Below are positions 22,989 through 30,249 of a DNA stretch of 34,635 nucleotides, piece after piece (position 1 is the first letter of the stretch; each line of letters starts with the position of its first letter). The position numbers and the translations under genes were made by a program. Origin of the DNA: DASPJR01 sp035628505 (lineage in GTDB: Bacteria; Planctomycetota; SZUA-567; H5-PLA8); NCBI GenBank assembly GCA_035628505.1, contig DASPJR010000096.1, positions 1 to 34,635 on the forward strand. Reading direction: 5' to 3'. The notes below the pieces were generated by a model, which saw nothing but the letters and a program-made list of their open reading frames with translations, made no database searches and was not told where the DNA came from.

Positions 22989-24547
22989 TTCTGCTGCGTC
23001 TCCGGTGTTAAGGAGTGCAGCAGATCGAGCCCCTCGATCGTGGAACGCAGGTCCTGGTGCGAGACCGTGGCGCGCTGCCAGGAGCCGTCCGGCTGGCGGC
23101 GTTCGATGACGTGATACCAGCGCGCGGGGTCAGCGTCATCGGCTTTGAATTCGATCCAGCGGATCTCTTCGCTGCCGCCGTCCACTTTGCGGGCGAGGAC
23201 CGGCTGACCTGCGGGCTTCTGCTTCTGCGGCTGCTCGCTGCCTTTGAGCACTGCCAGGAAAAAGACGAGGAAGAACACGCCGAAGAAGCCGAAACACACA
23301 TACACCCAGGCCGGCCATTGGGAAGGCTTGCTGGGCTGCGGCGGTAGCACAATCGTGTTCTCGTGATCGACGACCGTGCCCGCTGCTGACAGCTCCGGCG
23401 AGCGGACAGGGCCGTTAGCCACCGTCATGTCGGCCAGCAGCGGCGCGCTACCTCCCGCGGTTAGCGTCGCATCCGCATCGCCGGCTGCTTGTGAATGTGC
23501 GCCGCCTATCAGCGTCGCGTCGCAGCCGCCGGACTGTTGAGTCGCGCCGCGCGCGAGCGTGCGGGCCGATCCATGCAACAGCTCTTCGGCGAGCATCTGC
23601 AGTTCAGGCGTGGAGCGCAGGCGAATGAGATCCGCAGCCAGCGCGGCGCAATTGGCGTAACGGTCCAGCGGCTTTTTCGCCAGACACTTGTGGACGATGG
23701 ACGCGAGCATCGGATCGATGCCCGGCAAAGCCGCTTCGATCGGCGGCGGCGGAATGTCCAGGTGCTGGCGAATGATCGACATCGCCGAACGGCCGGTGAA
23801 CGGCACCGCGCCGCTGAGCGCTTCGTACATGACCACGCCGACACTGTAAATATCAGTTGGAGGACCGGCCGTTAGTCCTTCAGCGCACTCGGGCGACATG
23901 TAATCGGGCGTGCCAACAATGGCGCCAACGCTGGTCAGGCCGGAGAAGTTTTCATCCTTGGCCAGGCCGAAATCCATCAATACGGCGCGCTTTCCCGCGA
24001 GCATCACATTGCCGCTCTTGATGTCGCGGTGCGTGATGCCTTGCATGTGAACATAATGGAGCGCCGAAAGCACCTGGCCGAGATACGGAATGAGTTCCTC
24101 GGCCGGAATGCGGCGGCGACGGCGCACGGCAGCGGCGAGGGTCTCGCCTTCGACGAGTTCCATCGCGAAGTAGTAGCAATCGTTTTCGAATCCGACGTTA
24201 TAGACGTGAACCAGGTTGGGATGTTTCAAGCGCGCGAGGCTGCGCGCTTCGCGAAGGAAGCGCTCCGACTGCTTGGCATCGTCGAGCACGCTCGAGACCA
24301 GCACCTTCAGCGCGACGGAGCGCTCCAGCATGGTGTCGAAGGCTTTAAAGACCGAGCCCATGCCGCCCTGGCCAATTTTTTCTAAAATTCGGTACTGCCC
24401 GAGTGTGCGGCCGGCCAGCTGCGGCACCACAGCTTTCAGCGGCTGGTTTTGCGTGGGGTCGTCCGGCTGTGCGCGTGATCCGGCAGGACCGCCGGCGGGT
24501 GCATCGGCGGTATGCGAGCTGCTCGGACCGTTGACTGCAGAAGACAT
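22985..24547 (-). CDS. Hanks-type Ser/Thr protein kinase with one membrane span
   Basis: A 520-residue kinase. The catalytic domain is at about residues 51-315: GQGGMGSV glycine loop (59-66), Lys81 in VALKVL, HRDIKSGN (173-180), DFG (192-194) and an SPE motif at 218-220. All catalytic residues are present, so it should be active. A juxtamembrane stretch holds repeated Thr-hydrophobic sites (DATLIGG, DATLTAG, AGTVV), typical of phosphothreonine docking. One transmembrane helix lies at about 411-434, followed by an external ~85-residue C-terminal domain (RWYHVIERRQPDGSW) that could be the sensor. AAAGGA lies 6 bases before the chosen ATG; the open frame further upstream runs through a repeat element and is not real. 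It is first in the operon with the GH42-like and cytochrome c genes. Confidence 0.93.
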   Translation of the reverse strand: MSSAVNGPSSSHTADAPAGGPAGSRAQPDDPTQNQPLKAVVPQLAGRTLGQYRILEKIGQGGMGSVFKAFDTMLERSVALKVLVSSVLDDAKQSERFLREARSLARLKHPNLVHVYNVGFENDCYYFAMELVEGETLAAAVRRRRRIPAEELIPYLGQVLSALHYVHMQGITHRDIKSGNVMLAGKRAVLMDFGLAKDENFSGLTSVGAIVGTPDYMSPECAEGLTAGPPTDIYSVGVVMYEALSGAVPFTGRSAMSIIRQHLDIPPPPIEAALPGIDPMLASIVHKCLAKKPLDRYANCAALAADLIRLRSTPELQMLAEELLHGSARTLARGATQQSGGCDATLIGGAHSQAAGDADATLTAGGSAPLLADMTVANGPVRSPELSAAGTVVDHENTIVLPPQPSKPSQWPAWVYVCFGFFGVFFLVFFLAVLKGSEQPQKQKPAGQPVLARKVDGGSEEIRWIEFKADDADPARWYHVIERRQPDGSWQRATVSHQDLRSTIEGLDLLHSLTPETQQK

Positions 24548-24645
24548 CAGCAATCCTTTATAGCGACGCGCGCTGAATTGAGGCTGGCATGATACGATAA
24601 ATGACAGCAAATTAAAGAGGCGGTTTTGACCCTGCAGGGTTCCCG

Positions 24646-24790
24646 TTCCCTCTCCCCTCCGGGGAAGGGCCGAGCGAGCGAAAGTGAGTCCGGGGTGAGG
24701 GGTAGACGCTCCTCTTGCAAGATAACGCTTACCCCTCATCCCGCACTCGCTTTCGCTCGTGTCGGCCTTCTCCCCGGAGGGGAGAAGGAA
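24646..24790. repeat. Long inverted repeat (~60-bp arms)
   Basis: Left arm 24646-24704 and right arm 24730-24790 are nearly perfect complements, with a 25-base loop. Recognisable blocks are CTCCCCTCCGGGGAAGGGC in the left arm and CCTTCTCCCCGGAGGGGAG in the right, plus CGCTCGC/GCGAGCG segments. It resembles the CCCTCTCCCCGGAGGGGAGAGGG-type dispersed elements known from several bacterial phyla. Confidence 0.85.
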
Positions 24791-24804
24791 GGGCAAATTG
24801 GCTT

Positions 24805-24832
24805 TTGCAATTCCCTGAGACTGCGCTATAGT
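24805..24832 (+). promoter_or_regulatory. Promoter of glmU-prs
   Basis: TTGCAA, a 16-base spacer and TATAGT. It lies 15 bases downstream of the long inverted repeat and about 270 bases before the start codon. Confidence 0.7.
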
Positions 24833-25110
24833 CCTCTCCTTCGCTTCAGGCCGTCCGCCTTGAAGCGAGCGATGTACGGGGCGTTCCGGCGATTGTTCTT
24901 CTGCCGGAAAGCTTAGAGAGACACCTTTCTTTAGCGGAAGTTAGAGCGCTTAGAAGGTCCGGGACTCTCGCAAGCGGGCAACGATGTGATGGGTCGTGCG
25001 CGCGGGCTTGGTTTTCAGCTCAAGCGACAAATGATTTTCGGAATACGGCTGCCGGCCGGAACGAAACTTCCGGCGGCGAATGTTTGCGGACAAACGCGAC
25101 GAGAACTCTG

Positions 25111-26850
25111 ATGCCTGCATCAACGATGCAACGAAACTTTGCCGCCATCATCATGGCCGCCGGACAAGGCAAGCGGATGAATTCCGATCTGCCCAAAGTT
25201 CTGCACCCGCTTAACGGAAAACCGCTGCTCGACTGGGTGATTCAGAACGCCCGTGCCGCCGGCGCCTCCAAGATTGTCGTGATCGTCGGCCACGGCCGCG
25301 AGCAGGTCATCCGCTCGCTTCCGCCGCATGTTGAATACGCCGTACAGGAATCGCAGCTGGGCACCGGGCACGCCGCGCGCTGCGCCGAAGGTAATCTGCG
25401 CGACTGGTCAGGCCCGATTGTCGTGCTTTCCGGAGACGTTCCGCTGCTGCGCGCATCGACAATCCGCCAGCTGACGAGCAAGCTCGCGGAGACCGACGCC
25501 GCAGCGGTGATACTCACCGGAAAAATGAGCGGCGAACACGGCTACGGACGCATCCTGCGCGACGAAAGCGGCCACGTAAAGGGCATCGTCGAAAACAAGG
25601 ATGCCACGGCCGAGCAGAAAAAAGTGGAAGAGATCAATTCAGGCACGTATGCGTTCGCGCCAGGAAAACTCTTTCCCGCTCTCGCGCAGTTGCGCAATAA
25701 CAACGCGCAAGGCGAGTACTACCTCACCGATACTATCGCCGGCTTCGTGAAATCCGGACAGACTGTTGCCGCCGTGCGCGCGGCCTCGATGAGCGAAGTG
25801 CTTGGGATCAACACGCCGCAGGAACTCAACGCCGCCGAGCAGGCGCTGAAAGAACGCTTGCGGATGGGCGCCGATATTTCAAACGAGGACGAGCAGCAGG
25901 TGGTCTCGGAGCTCTCGCGCAACCTGCGCATCTTCACGGGCAATGCCAATCCCAAGCTCGCCGAAGACATCTGCGCCTACCTGGGCATTCCGCTTGGCGA
26001 AGCGGAGGTCAGCCACTTCCCGGACGGCGAGACGAAGGTCAAGATTCTCGAAGACATCCGCGGCCGCGACGTATTTATTGTGCAGCCCACCAGTCCGCCG
26101 GTGAACGATCACCTGATGGAACTGCTGGTGCTGATCGACGCGGCCAAGCGTGCGTCGGCGCAGCGCGTTACCGCCGTGATCCCGTATTTCGGCTACGCGC
26201 GCCAGGACCGTAAACACGAAGGCCGCGTCCCGATCACGGCAAAGCTTGTGGCGAACATCATCACGACGGCAGGCGCCGACCGCGTTATGTGTGTCGATCT
26301 TCACGCCGAGCAGATCCAGGGCTTTTTCGATCTGCCCGTCGATCATCTCACGGCCGCTCCGGTGCTGCTCAACCACATGCGCGAGCTCAACCTTGAGCAC
26401 CCCACGCTGCTGAGTCCGGACCTTGGCCGCACGAAGATGTCCGAAAAATTCGCCAAGCGCCTGAACGCGACGCTGGCGGTTATCGAAAAACGCCGCGTGG
26501 GCGATTCGGAAGTGGTAAAGGGTCACGTGGTCGGCGAGATCAAGGGCCGCGACGCGCTGATTGTCGACGACATGATCGCGACCGGTGGCTCAATTTCGCA
26601 GGCTGTGAACACGGCCCTGGAATACGGCGCGCGCAGCGTCTGCGTGGCGGCGACGCATCCGGTGTTCTCCGGCCGCGCCTTTGAACGCCTGAGCGGACTG
26701 CCGGTGCGCGAGCTGGCGGTGTGTGACACGATCGAACTCAAGAAGAAGCCTGAGAACGTCACGCTGCGCACGCTGTCGGTTGCGCCGCTGCTGGGCCAGG
26801 CGATTAAGCGCACGCACAAGAACGAAAGCGTGAGCATTTTGTTTGTGTAA
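25111..26850 (+). CDS. glmU-prs: Fusion of GlmU uridyltransferase domain and PRPP synthetase
   Basis: A 579-residue protein joining two enzymes. Residues ~10-250 are the GlmU N-terminal domain that makes UDP-GlcNAc from UTP and GlcNAc-1-P: MAAGQGKRM (15-23), QLGTGHAARC, LSGDVPLL, GYGRILRD, IVENKDA, EINSGTYAF, QGEYYLTDTIAG and LGINTPQEL. The beta-helix acetyltransferase half of GlmU is missing. After a linker of about 20 residues, residues ~271-579 are a full ribose-phosphate pyrophosphokinase: FPDGETKV, VIPYFGYARQDRK, VDLHAEQIQGFF, SPDLGR and the PRPP loop VDDMIATGGS (485-494). All key motifs are present, so both activities are expected. The reading frame is single and uninterrupted. Start 25111 is preferred (first ATG); 25126 is possible. 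In Bacillus the same two genes are adjacent (gcaD-prs) before ctc and pth, exactly as here. Confidence 0.9.
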   Translation: MPASTMQRNFAAIIMAAGQGKRMNSDLPKVLHPLNGKPLLDWVIQNARAAGASKIVVIVGHGREQVIRSLPPHVEYAVQESQLGTGHAARCAEGNLRDWSGPIVVLSGDVPLLRASTIRQLTSKLAETDAAAVILTGKMSGEHGYGRILRDESGHVKGIVENKDATAEQKKVEEINSGTYAFAPGKLFPALAQLRNNNAQGEYYLTDTIAGFVKSGQTVAAVRAASMSEVLGINTPQELNAAEQALKERLRMGADISNEDEQQVVSELSRNLRIFTGNANPKLAEDICAYLGIPLGEAEVSHFPDGETKVKILEDIRGRDVFIVQPTSPPVNDHLMELLVLIDAAKRASAQRVTAVIPYFGYARQDRKHEGRVPITAKLVANIITTAGADRVMCVDLHAEQIQGFFDLPVDHLTAAPVLLNHMRELNLEHPTLLSPDLGRTKMSEKFAKRLNATLAVIEKRRVGDSEVVKGHVVGEIKGRDALIVDDMIATGGSISQAVNTALEYGARSVCVAATHPVFSGRAFERLSGLPVRELAVCDTIELKKKPENVTLRTLSVAPLLGQAIKRTHKNESVSILFV

Positions 26851-26853
26851 ATG

Positions 26854-26976
26854 CCAGGGTATAGGGTCCAGGGTATAGGGTCTGAAATTTAAAATGTAAG
26901 CATTAGGTGAAGTTCCGGCAGACGGTGGCTATCCACTACCGAATGCCAGACCCTGAACCCTATACCCTGAACCCTG
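26854..26976. repeat. Telomere-like CCCTATACCCT inverted repeat
   Basis: The left arm (26854-26884) has two copies of CCAGGGTATAGGGT and the right arm (26946-26976) contains CCCTGAACCCTATACCCTGA, giving arms of about 30 bp around a 61-base AT-richer spacer. It starts three bases after the fusion gene's stop codon and may end its transcript. Confidence 0.75.
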
Positions 26977-27090
26977 TCAGTTAGACCGTGGCGACGCCGA
27001 GGTTCCGGCCTGTAACCGGAAGAGCGGCCCGCGGGAACAGACGCGAGAAGCAGAAGCACTCGCGGCAGAAGAGAAAGAAGGAAGACAGTC

Positions 27091-27777
27091 ATGGCACGAG
27101 AACTGAACGCATCCATTCGTGAAAAAGCGGGCCGGCACGCGGCCAACCGCCTGCGCGCCGAGCGCCAGATTCCGGCGGTGATTTACCGCGAAGGCAAAGT
27201 CGGCACGAACATCGCGATTCCGCGCAACGAGTGGTACAAGCTGCTCGCGTCCGGTGAGCGCGTGGTGACTCTGAAGCTGGCTGGCGGCGACAAGCAGGCG
27301 CTGATCAAGGATGTGCAGTACGACGCGCTGGGCGAAGCGACGCTGCATGTCGACTTTAACGAACTGCGCGAAGGCCAGAAGGTCCGTATCGCCGTCGCGG
27401 TCGTCGTCAAAGGCGTTCCCAAAGGTCACGGCAAAGGCGGCATTCTCAATCAGCCGATGCACACGCTGCACGTCGAATGTCTCCCGACGCAGATTCCCGA
27501 CAAGATCGTCATCGACGTCGAGCCGCTCGATCTCGACGACGTGATTCACGTCAAGGAAGTGAAGCTGCCTGAAGGTGTTGTCGCGGTCGATCCGGCCGAT
27601 CAGGTCGTCGTGGCGGTGCACGAGCCGAAGGCTGAAGTGGCGGCCACGCCTACTGAAGGTGCTCCAACCGAGCCGGAAGTTCTCACGGCCAAGAAGGAAG
27701 AGCCCGCTGCAGAAGGCGCTGCGGCTCCCAAGGCCGGCGAAAAGAAGGAAGAGAAGAAGGACGAGAAGAAGAAGTAA
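27091..27777 (+). CDS. rplY: 50S ribosomal protein bL25 (Ctc form)
   Basis: A 228-residue protein of the long Ctc type that binds 5S rRNA in the large subunit. The bL25 domain (about residues 1-92) begins with ELNASIREKAGRHAANRLR and RQIPAVIYREGK. The TL5/Ctc C-terminal domain (about 95-180) shows VPKGHGKGGILNQPMH, ECLPTQIPDKIVIDVEPLD and LPEGVVAV. The last ~50 residues are a low-complexity Ala/Glu/Lys tail ending in EKKDEKKK, an unusual extra. GAAGGAAG lies 6 bases before the ATG. Placement between prs and pth is the canonical one. Confidence 0.96.
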   Translation: MARELNASIREKAGRHAANRLRAERQIPAVIYREGKVGTNIAIPRNEWYKLLASGERVVTLKLAGGDKQALIKDVQYDALGEATLHVDFNELREGQKVRIAVAVVVKGVPKGHGKGGILNQPMHTLHVECLPTQIPDKIVIDVEPLDLDDVIHVKEVKLPEGVVAVDPADQVVVAVHEPKAEVAATPTEGAPTEPEVLTAKKEEPAAEGAAAPKAGEKKEEKKDEKKK

Positions 27778-27784
27778 GGATGTC

Positions 27785-27908
27785 ATTGGTCACTGGTCAT
27801 GGGTCATTTGTTTACGGAGTTTAAGCGTCGCATAAACAGCGCGGCGCTCTAACGACAAGCGAACAATGATCGCGCGATGCAAATGACAAGTGACAACTGA
27901 CAAGTGAC
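27785..27908. repeat. GTCATTTG-type inverted repeat before pth
   Basis: The left arm (27785-27808) includes GGTCACTGGTCATGGGTCAT and the right arm (27881-27908) includes CAAATGACAAGTGACAACTG and TGACAAGTGAC, each built of degenerate 7-8-base units and mutually complementary. The spacer is about 70 bases. A related element precedes rlmH. The right arm runs up to the pth start codon. Confidence 0.7.
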
Positions 27909-27912
27909 GAAA

Positions 27913-28518
27913 ATGAAACTGATCGTCGGGCTGGGCAATCCGGGTGGGGAGTACGCGAAGACGCGGCATAACGTCGGCTTTCGCGTGCTCGACCGGCTGG
28001 CTGAGCGCTTGGGAACAGCCTTTGACCGCAACAAGTTCAAAGGCGAGTACGCCACGAGCGAACTGCCGGACGGGAAAGAAGGGTTCGGCAACGACGATGG
28101 CAAGCTGCTTCTGGTGAAGCCGCAGACGTACATGAATCTTTCCGGCGAAACAGTGCTGGGATTCAGCGGCTTCTACAAGATCGGACTGACGCGGCTGCTG
28201 GTGGTGTCCGACGACGTCACGCTTCCGGTCGGCGCGCTGCGCATGCGGCGCGGCGGTTCGGACGGCGGGCACAACGGGCTGAAGGACATAACGCTGCGGC
28301 TGGGCGATCAGAACTACGCGCGGCTGCGCGTGGGTGTTGGAGGACGTGAAGAGGGCGCGCAGCGCCCTGCAGGCGATCTGGCGGGGCACGTGCTCAGCCG
28401 GTTCTCGGCCGAAGAAGAGCAGGTGCTGGTCAAGCGGATCGATCTTGCCGCAGATGCCTGCCTGTTCTGGGCCGAAAAGGGCGTTGAAGCGGCGATGAAT
28501 AAGTTCAATACGAAGTGA
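27913..28518 (+). CDS. pth: Peptidyl-tRNA hydrolase
   Basis: A 201-residue enzyme that frees tRNA from peptidyl-tRNA dropped by stalled ribosomes. Motifs: KLIVGLGNPGGEYAKTRHNVGF (N-terminal, with catalytic His in TRHNVG), KPQTYMNLSGE, VVSDDVTLPVGALRMRRGGSDGGHNGLKD and FARLRVGVG-like YARLRVGVG. Length is close to the family norm (about 190-200). The ATG at 27913 is used; it lies directly after the repeat and has no Shine-Dalgarno site. A GTG three codons earlier is less likely because the family starts at MKLIVGLGN. Confidence 0.96.
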   Translation: MKLIVGLGNPGGEYAKTRHNVGFRVLDRLAERLGTAFDRNKFKGEYATSELPDGKEGFGNDDGKLLLVKPQTYMNLSGETVLGFSGFYKIGLTRLLVVSDDVTLPVGALRMRRGGSDGGHNGLKDITLRLGDQNYARLRVGVGGREEGAQRPAGDLAGHVLSRFSAEEEQVLVKRIDLAADACLFWAEKGVEAAMNKFNTK

Positions 28519-28540
28519 GAGTGGATTTGTAAGAGTCAGT

Positions 28541-28585
28541 CAAGTCTTGAGATCGTTTGCTCGGGACTGTGGCGCTCAAGACTGG
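28541..28585 (+). promoter_or_regulatory. Leader hairpin before rpsF
   Basis: A perfect 9-bp inverted repeat (AGTCTTGAG at 28543-28551 and CTCAAGACT at 28575-28583) with a 23-base loop, just upstream of the AAAGGAG ribosome site. In other bacteria rpsF leaders bind the S6:S18 complex; this hairpin is a candidate for such autoregulation, but I cannot match the known motif. Confidence 0.4.
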
Positions 28586-28603
28586 ACGGAAAAGGAGAAG
28601 AGT

Positions 28604-29104
28604 ATGGCAGACGTTCCTGCATCAGGCACCGCGAGTGCCCCGGCGGCAGCGCCGGCAGCGGCGGCAGTTCCGCCGGTTCCAAACCTGCCCGAAGGCACGC
28701 GTCTTTACGAGTGCATGTGGCTGGTGGACGCAAATACGGGCCGCGAAGATTACAACAAGGTCGTCAACGGCCTCAAAGAAATCGTGGAGAAGGGTGGCGG
28801 CACCTGGATCAACGGTGACAAGTGGGAAGAACGCCGCCTGGCCTATCCCATCAAGAAGAAAAAGCGCGGCTTGTACGTGATCAGCCACTTCAGCGCGGTG
28901 ACCGATGCCGTGACGAAGATCGATCGCCAGGCCAAGCTGTCGGACCTGGTGATGCGCCACATGATCACCGTGGACGAAGACGGTCTCGCGACGACTCCGC
29001 CGGTTCGCACGATCGAAGACGACGACTTTGGCGGCGGCTTCGGCGGCGGCGGTGGTGAACGGCGCTTCTTTGGCGGTGGCGGCGATCGTCGGGATCGCAA
29101 CTGA
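28604..29104 (+). CDS. rpsF: 30S ribosomal protein bS6
   Basis: A 166-residue S6 protein with two unusual ends. The core (about residues 30-125) shows RLYECMWLVDANTGREDY, KGGGTWINGDKWEERRLAYPIKKKKRGLYVI and LVMRHMITVDED. The first ~30 residues are an Ala/Pro-rich extension (APAAAPAAAAVPPVPN). The last ~25 are Gly/Arg-rich (GGGFGGGGGERRFFGGGG), like an SSB tail. E. coli S6 is about 131-135 residues before modification. AAAGGAG lies 6 bases before the chosen ATG. It precedes ssb by 28 bases, as in most bacteria. Confidence 0.95.
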   Translation: MADVPASGTASAPAAAPAAAAVPPVPNLPEGTRLYECMWLVDANTGREDYNKVVNGLKEIVEKGGGTWINGDKWEERRLAYPIKKKKRGLYVISHFSAVTDAVTKIDRQAKLSDLVMRHMITVDEDGLATTPPVRTIEDDDFGGGFGGGGGERRFFGGGGDRRDRN

Positions 29105-29132
29105 ACGCTCACGCAATTCTGGAGAAAAGCAC

Positions 29133-29639
29133 ATGGCCAATCTGAATAAAGTGCTCCTGATGGGCAATCTGACGCGCGACGTCGAGATGCGATTTACGCC
29201 GTCGGGAATGGCTTTGGCTCAGTTTGGCCTGGCCACCAATCGCAAGTTCCGGGACAGCAAGACCAACGAAATGCGCGAAGAAGTGACATTCGTTGATATT
29301 GAAGTCTGGGGCAAGCAGGCCGAAACGGCGAACCAGTACCTGAGCAAGGGAAGGCCCGTCTTTATTGAGGGACGGCTCAAGCTTGATACCTGGGACGACA
29401 AGCAGACCGGCCAGAAGCGTTCAAAGATGAAGGTGGTCGCCGAACGCATCCAATTCCTTGGCGGCGGCGGCGGTGCTGGCGGACAGGGTGGCCAAGGTGC
29501 ACAGGGCGGCGGCGCTCCGCGCGCAGCCAGCCGGCCCCAGCAGTCGCGGCAGGCACCGCCCGCTCCGGATCAAGACATGGGCGGACAGGACGCTCCACCG
29601 GAAGATCTGGACATCCAGGAAGACAGCGTTCCATTCTAA
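29133..29639 (+). CDS. ssb: Single-stranded DNA-binding protein
   Basis: A 168-residue SSB. The OB fold covers about residues 1-110: MANLNKVLLMGNLTRDVEMRF, SGMALAQFGLATNRKF, EEVTFVDIEVWGKQAETANQYLSKGRPVFIEGRL and KMKVVAERIQFLGG. A Gly/Ala/Gln-rich linker follows, and the acidic protein-docking tip is present (EDSVPF). Binding and docking parts are both complete. GGAG lies 9 bases before the ATG at 29133; a longer frame overlapping rpsF exists but is not used. Between rpsF and rpsR as usual. Confidence 0.97.
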   Translation: MANLNKVLLMGNLTRDVEMRFTPSGMALAQFGLATNRKFRDSKTNEMREEVTFVDIEVWGKQAETANQYLSKGRPVFIEGRLKLDTWDDKQTGQKRSKMKVVAERIQFLGGGGGAGGQGGQGAQGGGAPRAASRPQQSRQAPPAPDQDMGGQDAPPEDLDIQEDSVPF

Positions 29640-29697
29640 CGTCCTGAGCGGCTCGCTCGGACTGAAAGACTAAGACAAGAAAGAGAAAGGGTTTAAC

Positions 29698-29958
29698 GTG
29701 GCAGAACGTGAATTCAACAAAGAAGATCGTGAAGGCGGAATGGGCTATCGCGGACGTCGCGGAGCTTGCCGCTTCATGAAAGAAGGCAAGTGCCTGGTGG
29801 ACTACAAGGACACGCGCACGCTGTCCAAGCTGGTAACGCCGCAGGGCAAGCTGTTTTCCCGCAAGCGCTCAGGTGCATGCGCGTATTGCCAGCGCCGCAT
29901 TCAGATCGCCGTTAAACGCGCGCGCATTCTGGGTTTGCTGCCGTTCGTAGGCCGCTAA
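29698..29958 (+). CDS. rpsR: 30S ribosomal protein bS18, four-cysteine form
   Basis: An 86-residue S18 starting with GTG. The core VDYKDTRTLSKLVTPQGKLF and QRRIQIAVKRARILGLLPF is diagnostic. Four cysteines (24, 32, 61, 64) are placed like the zinc-binding 'C+' form of S18, though the second pair is CAYC. E. coli S18 lacks this set. S18 pairs with S6 on the small subunit. An AAAGGG stretch lies upstream of the GTG. Confidence 0.96.
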   Translation: MAEREFNKEDREGGMGYRGRRGACRFMKEGKCLVDYKDTRTLSKLVTPQGKLFSRKRSGACAYCQRRIQIAVKRARILGLLPFVGR

Positions 29959-30117
29959 AACAGAAAGTTTGCACGAGCTGCGGTGAATAAAATAGCCAGC
30001 TCGGGCGGATTTAAGAAGAAAACCATAAGTGTTGAAGCCTCAGTGGCTTGCGGCGTCCAATCTGCACTCGGAAATCGTGCGTGCAGGCGGTAAAGTTGGG
30101 GCGCAAGCTCATTCTGA

Positions 30118-30146
30118 TTGAAGTCTGAGTGCTGTACGGCTAATAT
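30118..30146 (+). promoter_or_regulatory. Promoter of rplI-dnaB
   Basis: TTGAAG, a 17-base spacer and TAATAT, about 160 bases before the rplI start codon. Confidence 0.65.
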
Positions 30147-30225
30147 AAAGCCGATAATGTCACTCAGTGGGGGACACTCGACCTGAGCCGGGCGGGGATC
30201 GCTTCTGATTCTCGTCCGCATTCGC

Positions 30226-30249
30226 GCTATTGGCTGAAAAGCCAGTAGC
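30226..30249 (+). other. Leader hairpin with GAAA tetraloop before rplI
   Basis: GCTATTGGCT and AGCCAGTAGC pair over ten positions (one G-U) around a GAAA loop. There is no T run, so it is not a terminator; it would lie in the rplI mRNA leader. Confidence 0.5.

Larger units (their letters stand above)
24548..25110. other. Divergent regulatory region, kinase / glmU-prs
   Basis: About 560 bases without a gene. It contains a long inverted repeat (24646-24790), the promoter of the fusion gene, and a leader of about 270 bases with hairpins at 24841-24868 and 25051-25077. Confidence 0.6.

Noticed and set aside
24548..24796. 83-codon N-terminal extension of the kinase frame
   Set aside because: The extension reads through the long inverted repeat, is not protein-like, and the ATG at 24547 has a good AAAGGA site.
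25840..25930. Possibility that glmU and prs are two genes joined by a sequencing error
   Set aside because: Both domains and the linker lie in one frame with no stop, no internal ribosome site and no ATG near the prs domain start.
30150..30157. Exact GCCGATAA, the -10 consensus of sigma-28 promoters
   Set aside because: No TAAA is found about 15 bases upstream, and the octamer overlaps a good sigma70-type promoter; it is probably chance, though the window does encode a FliA-type factor.
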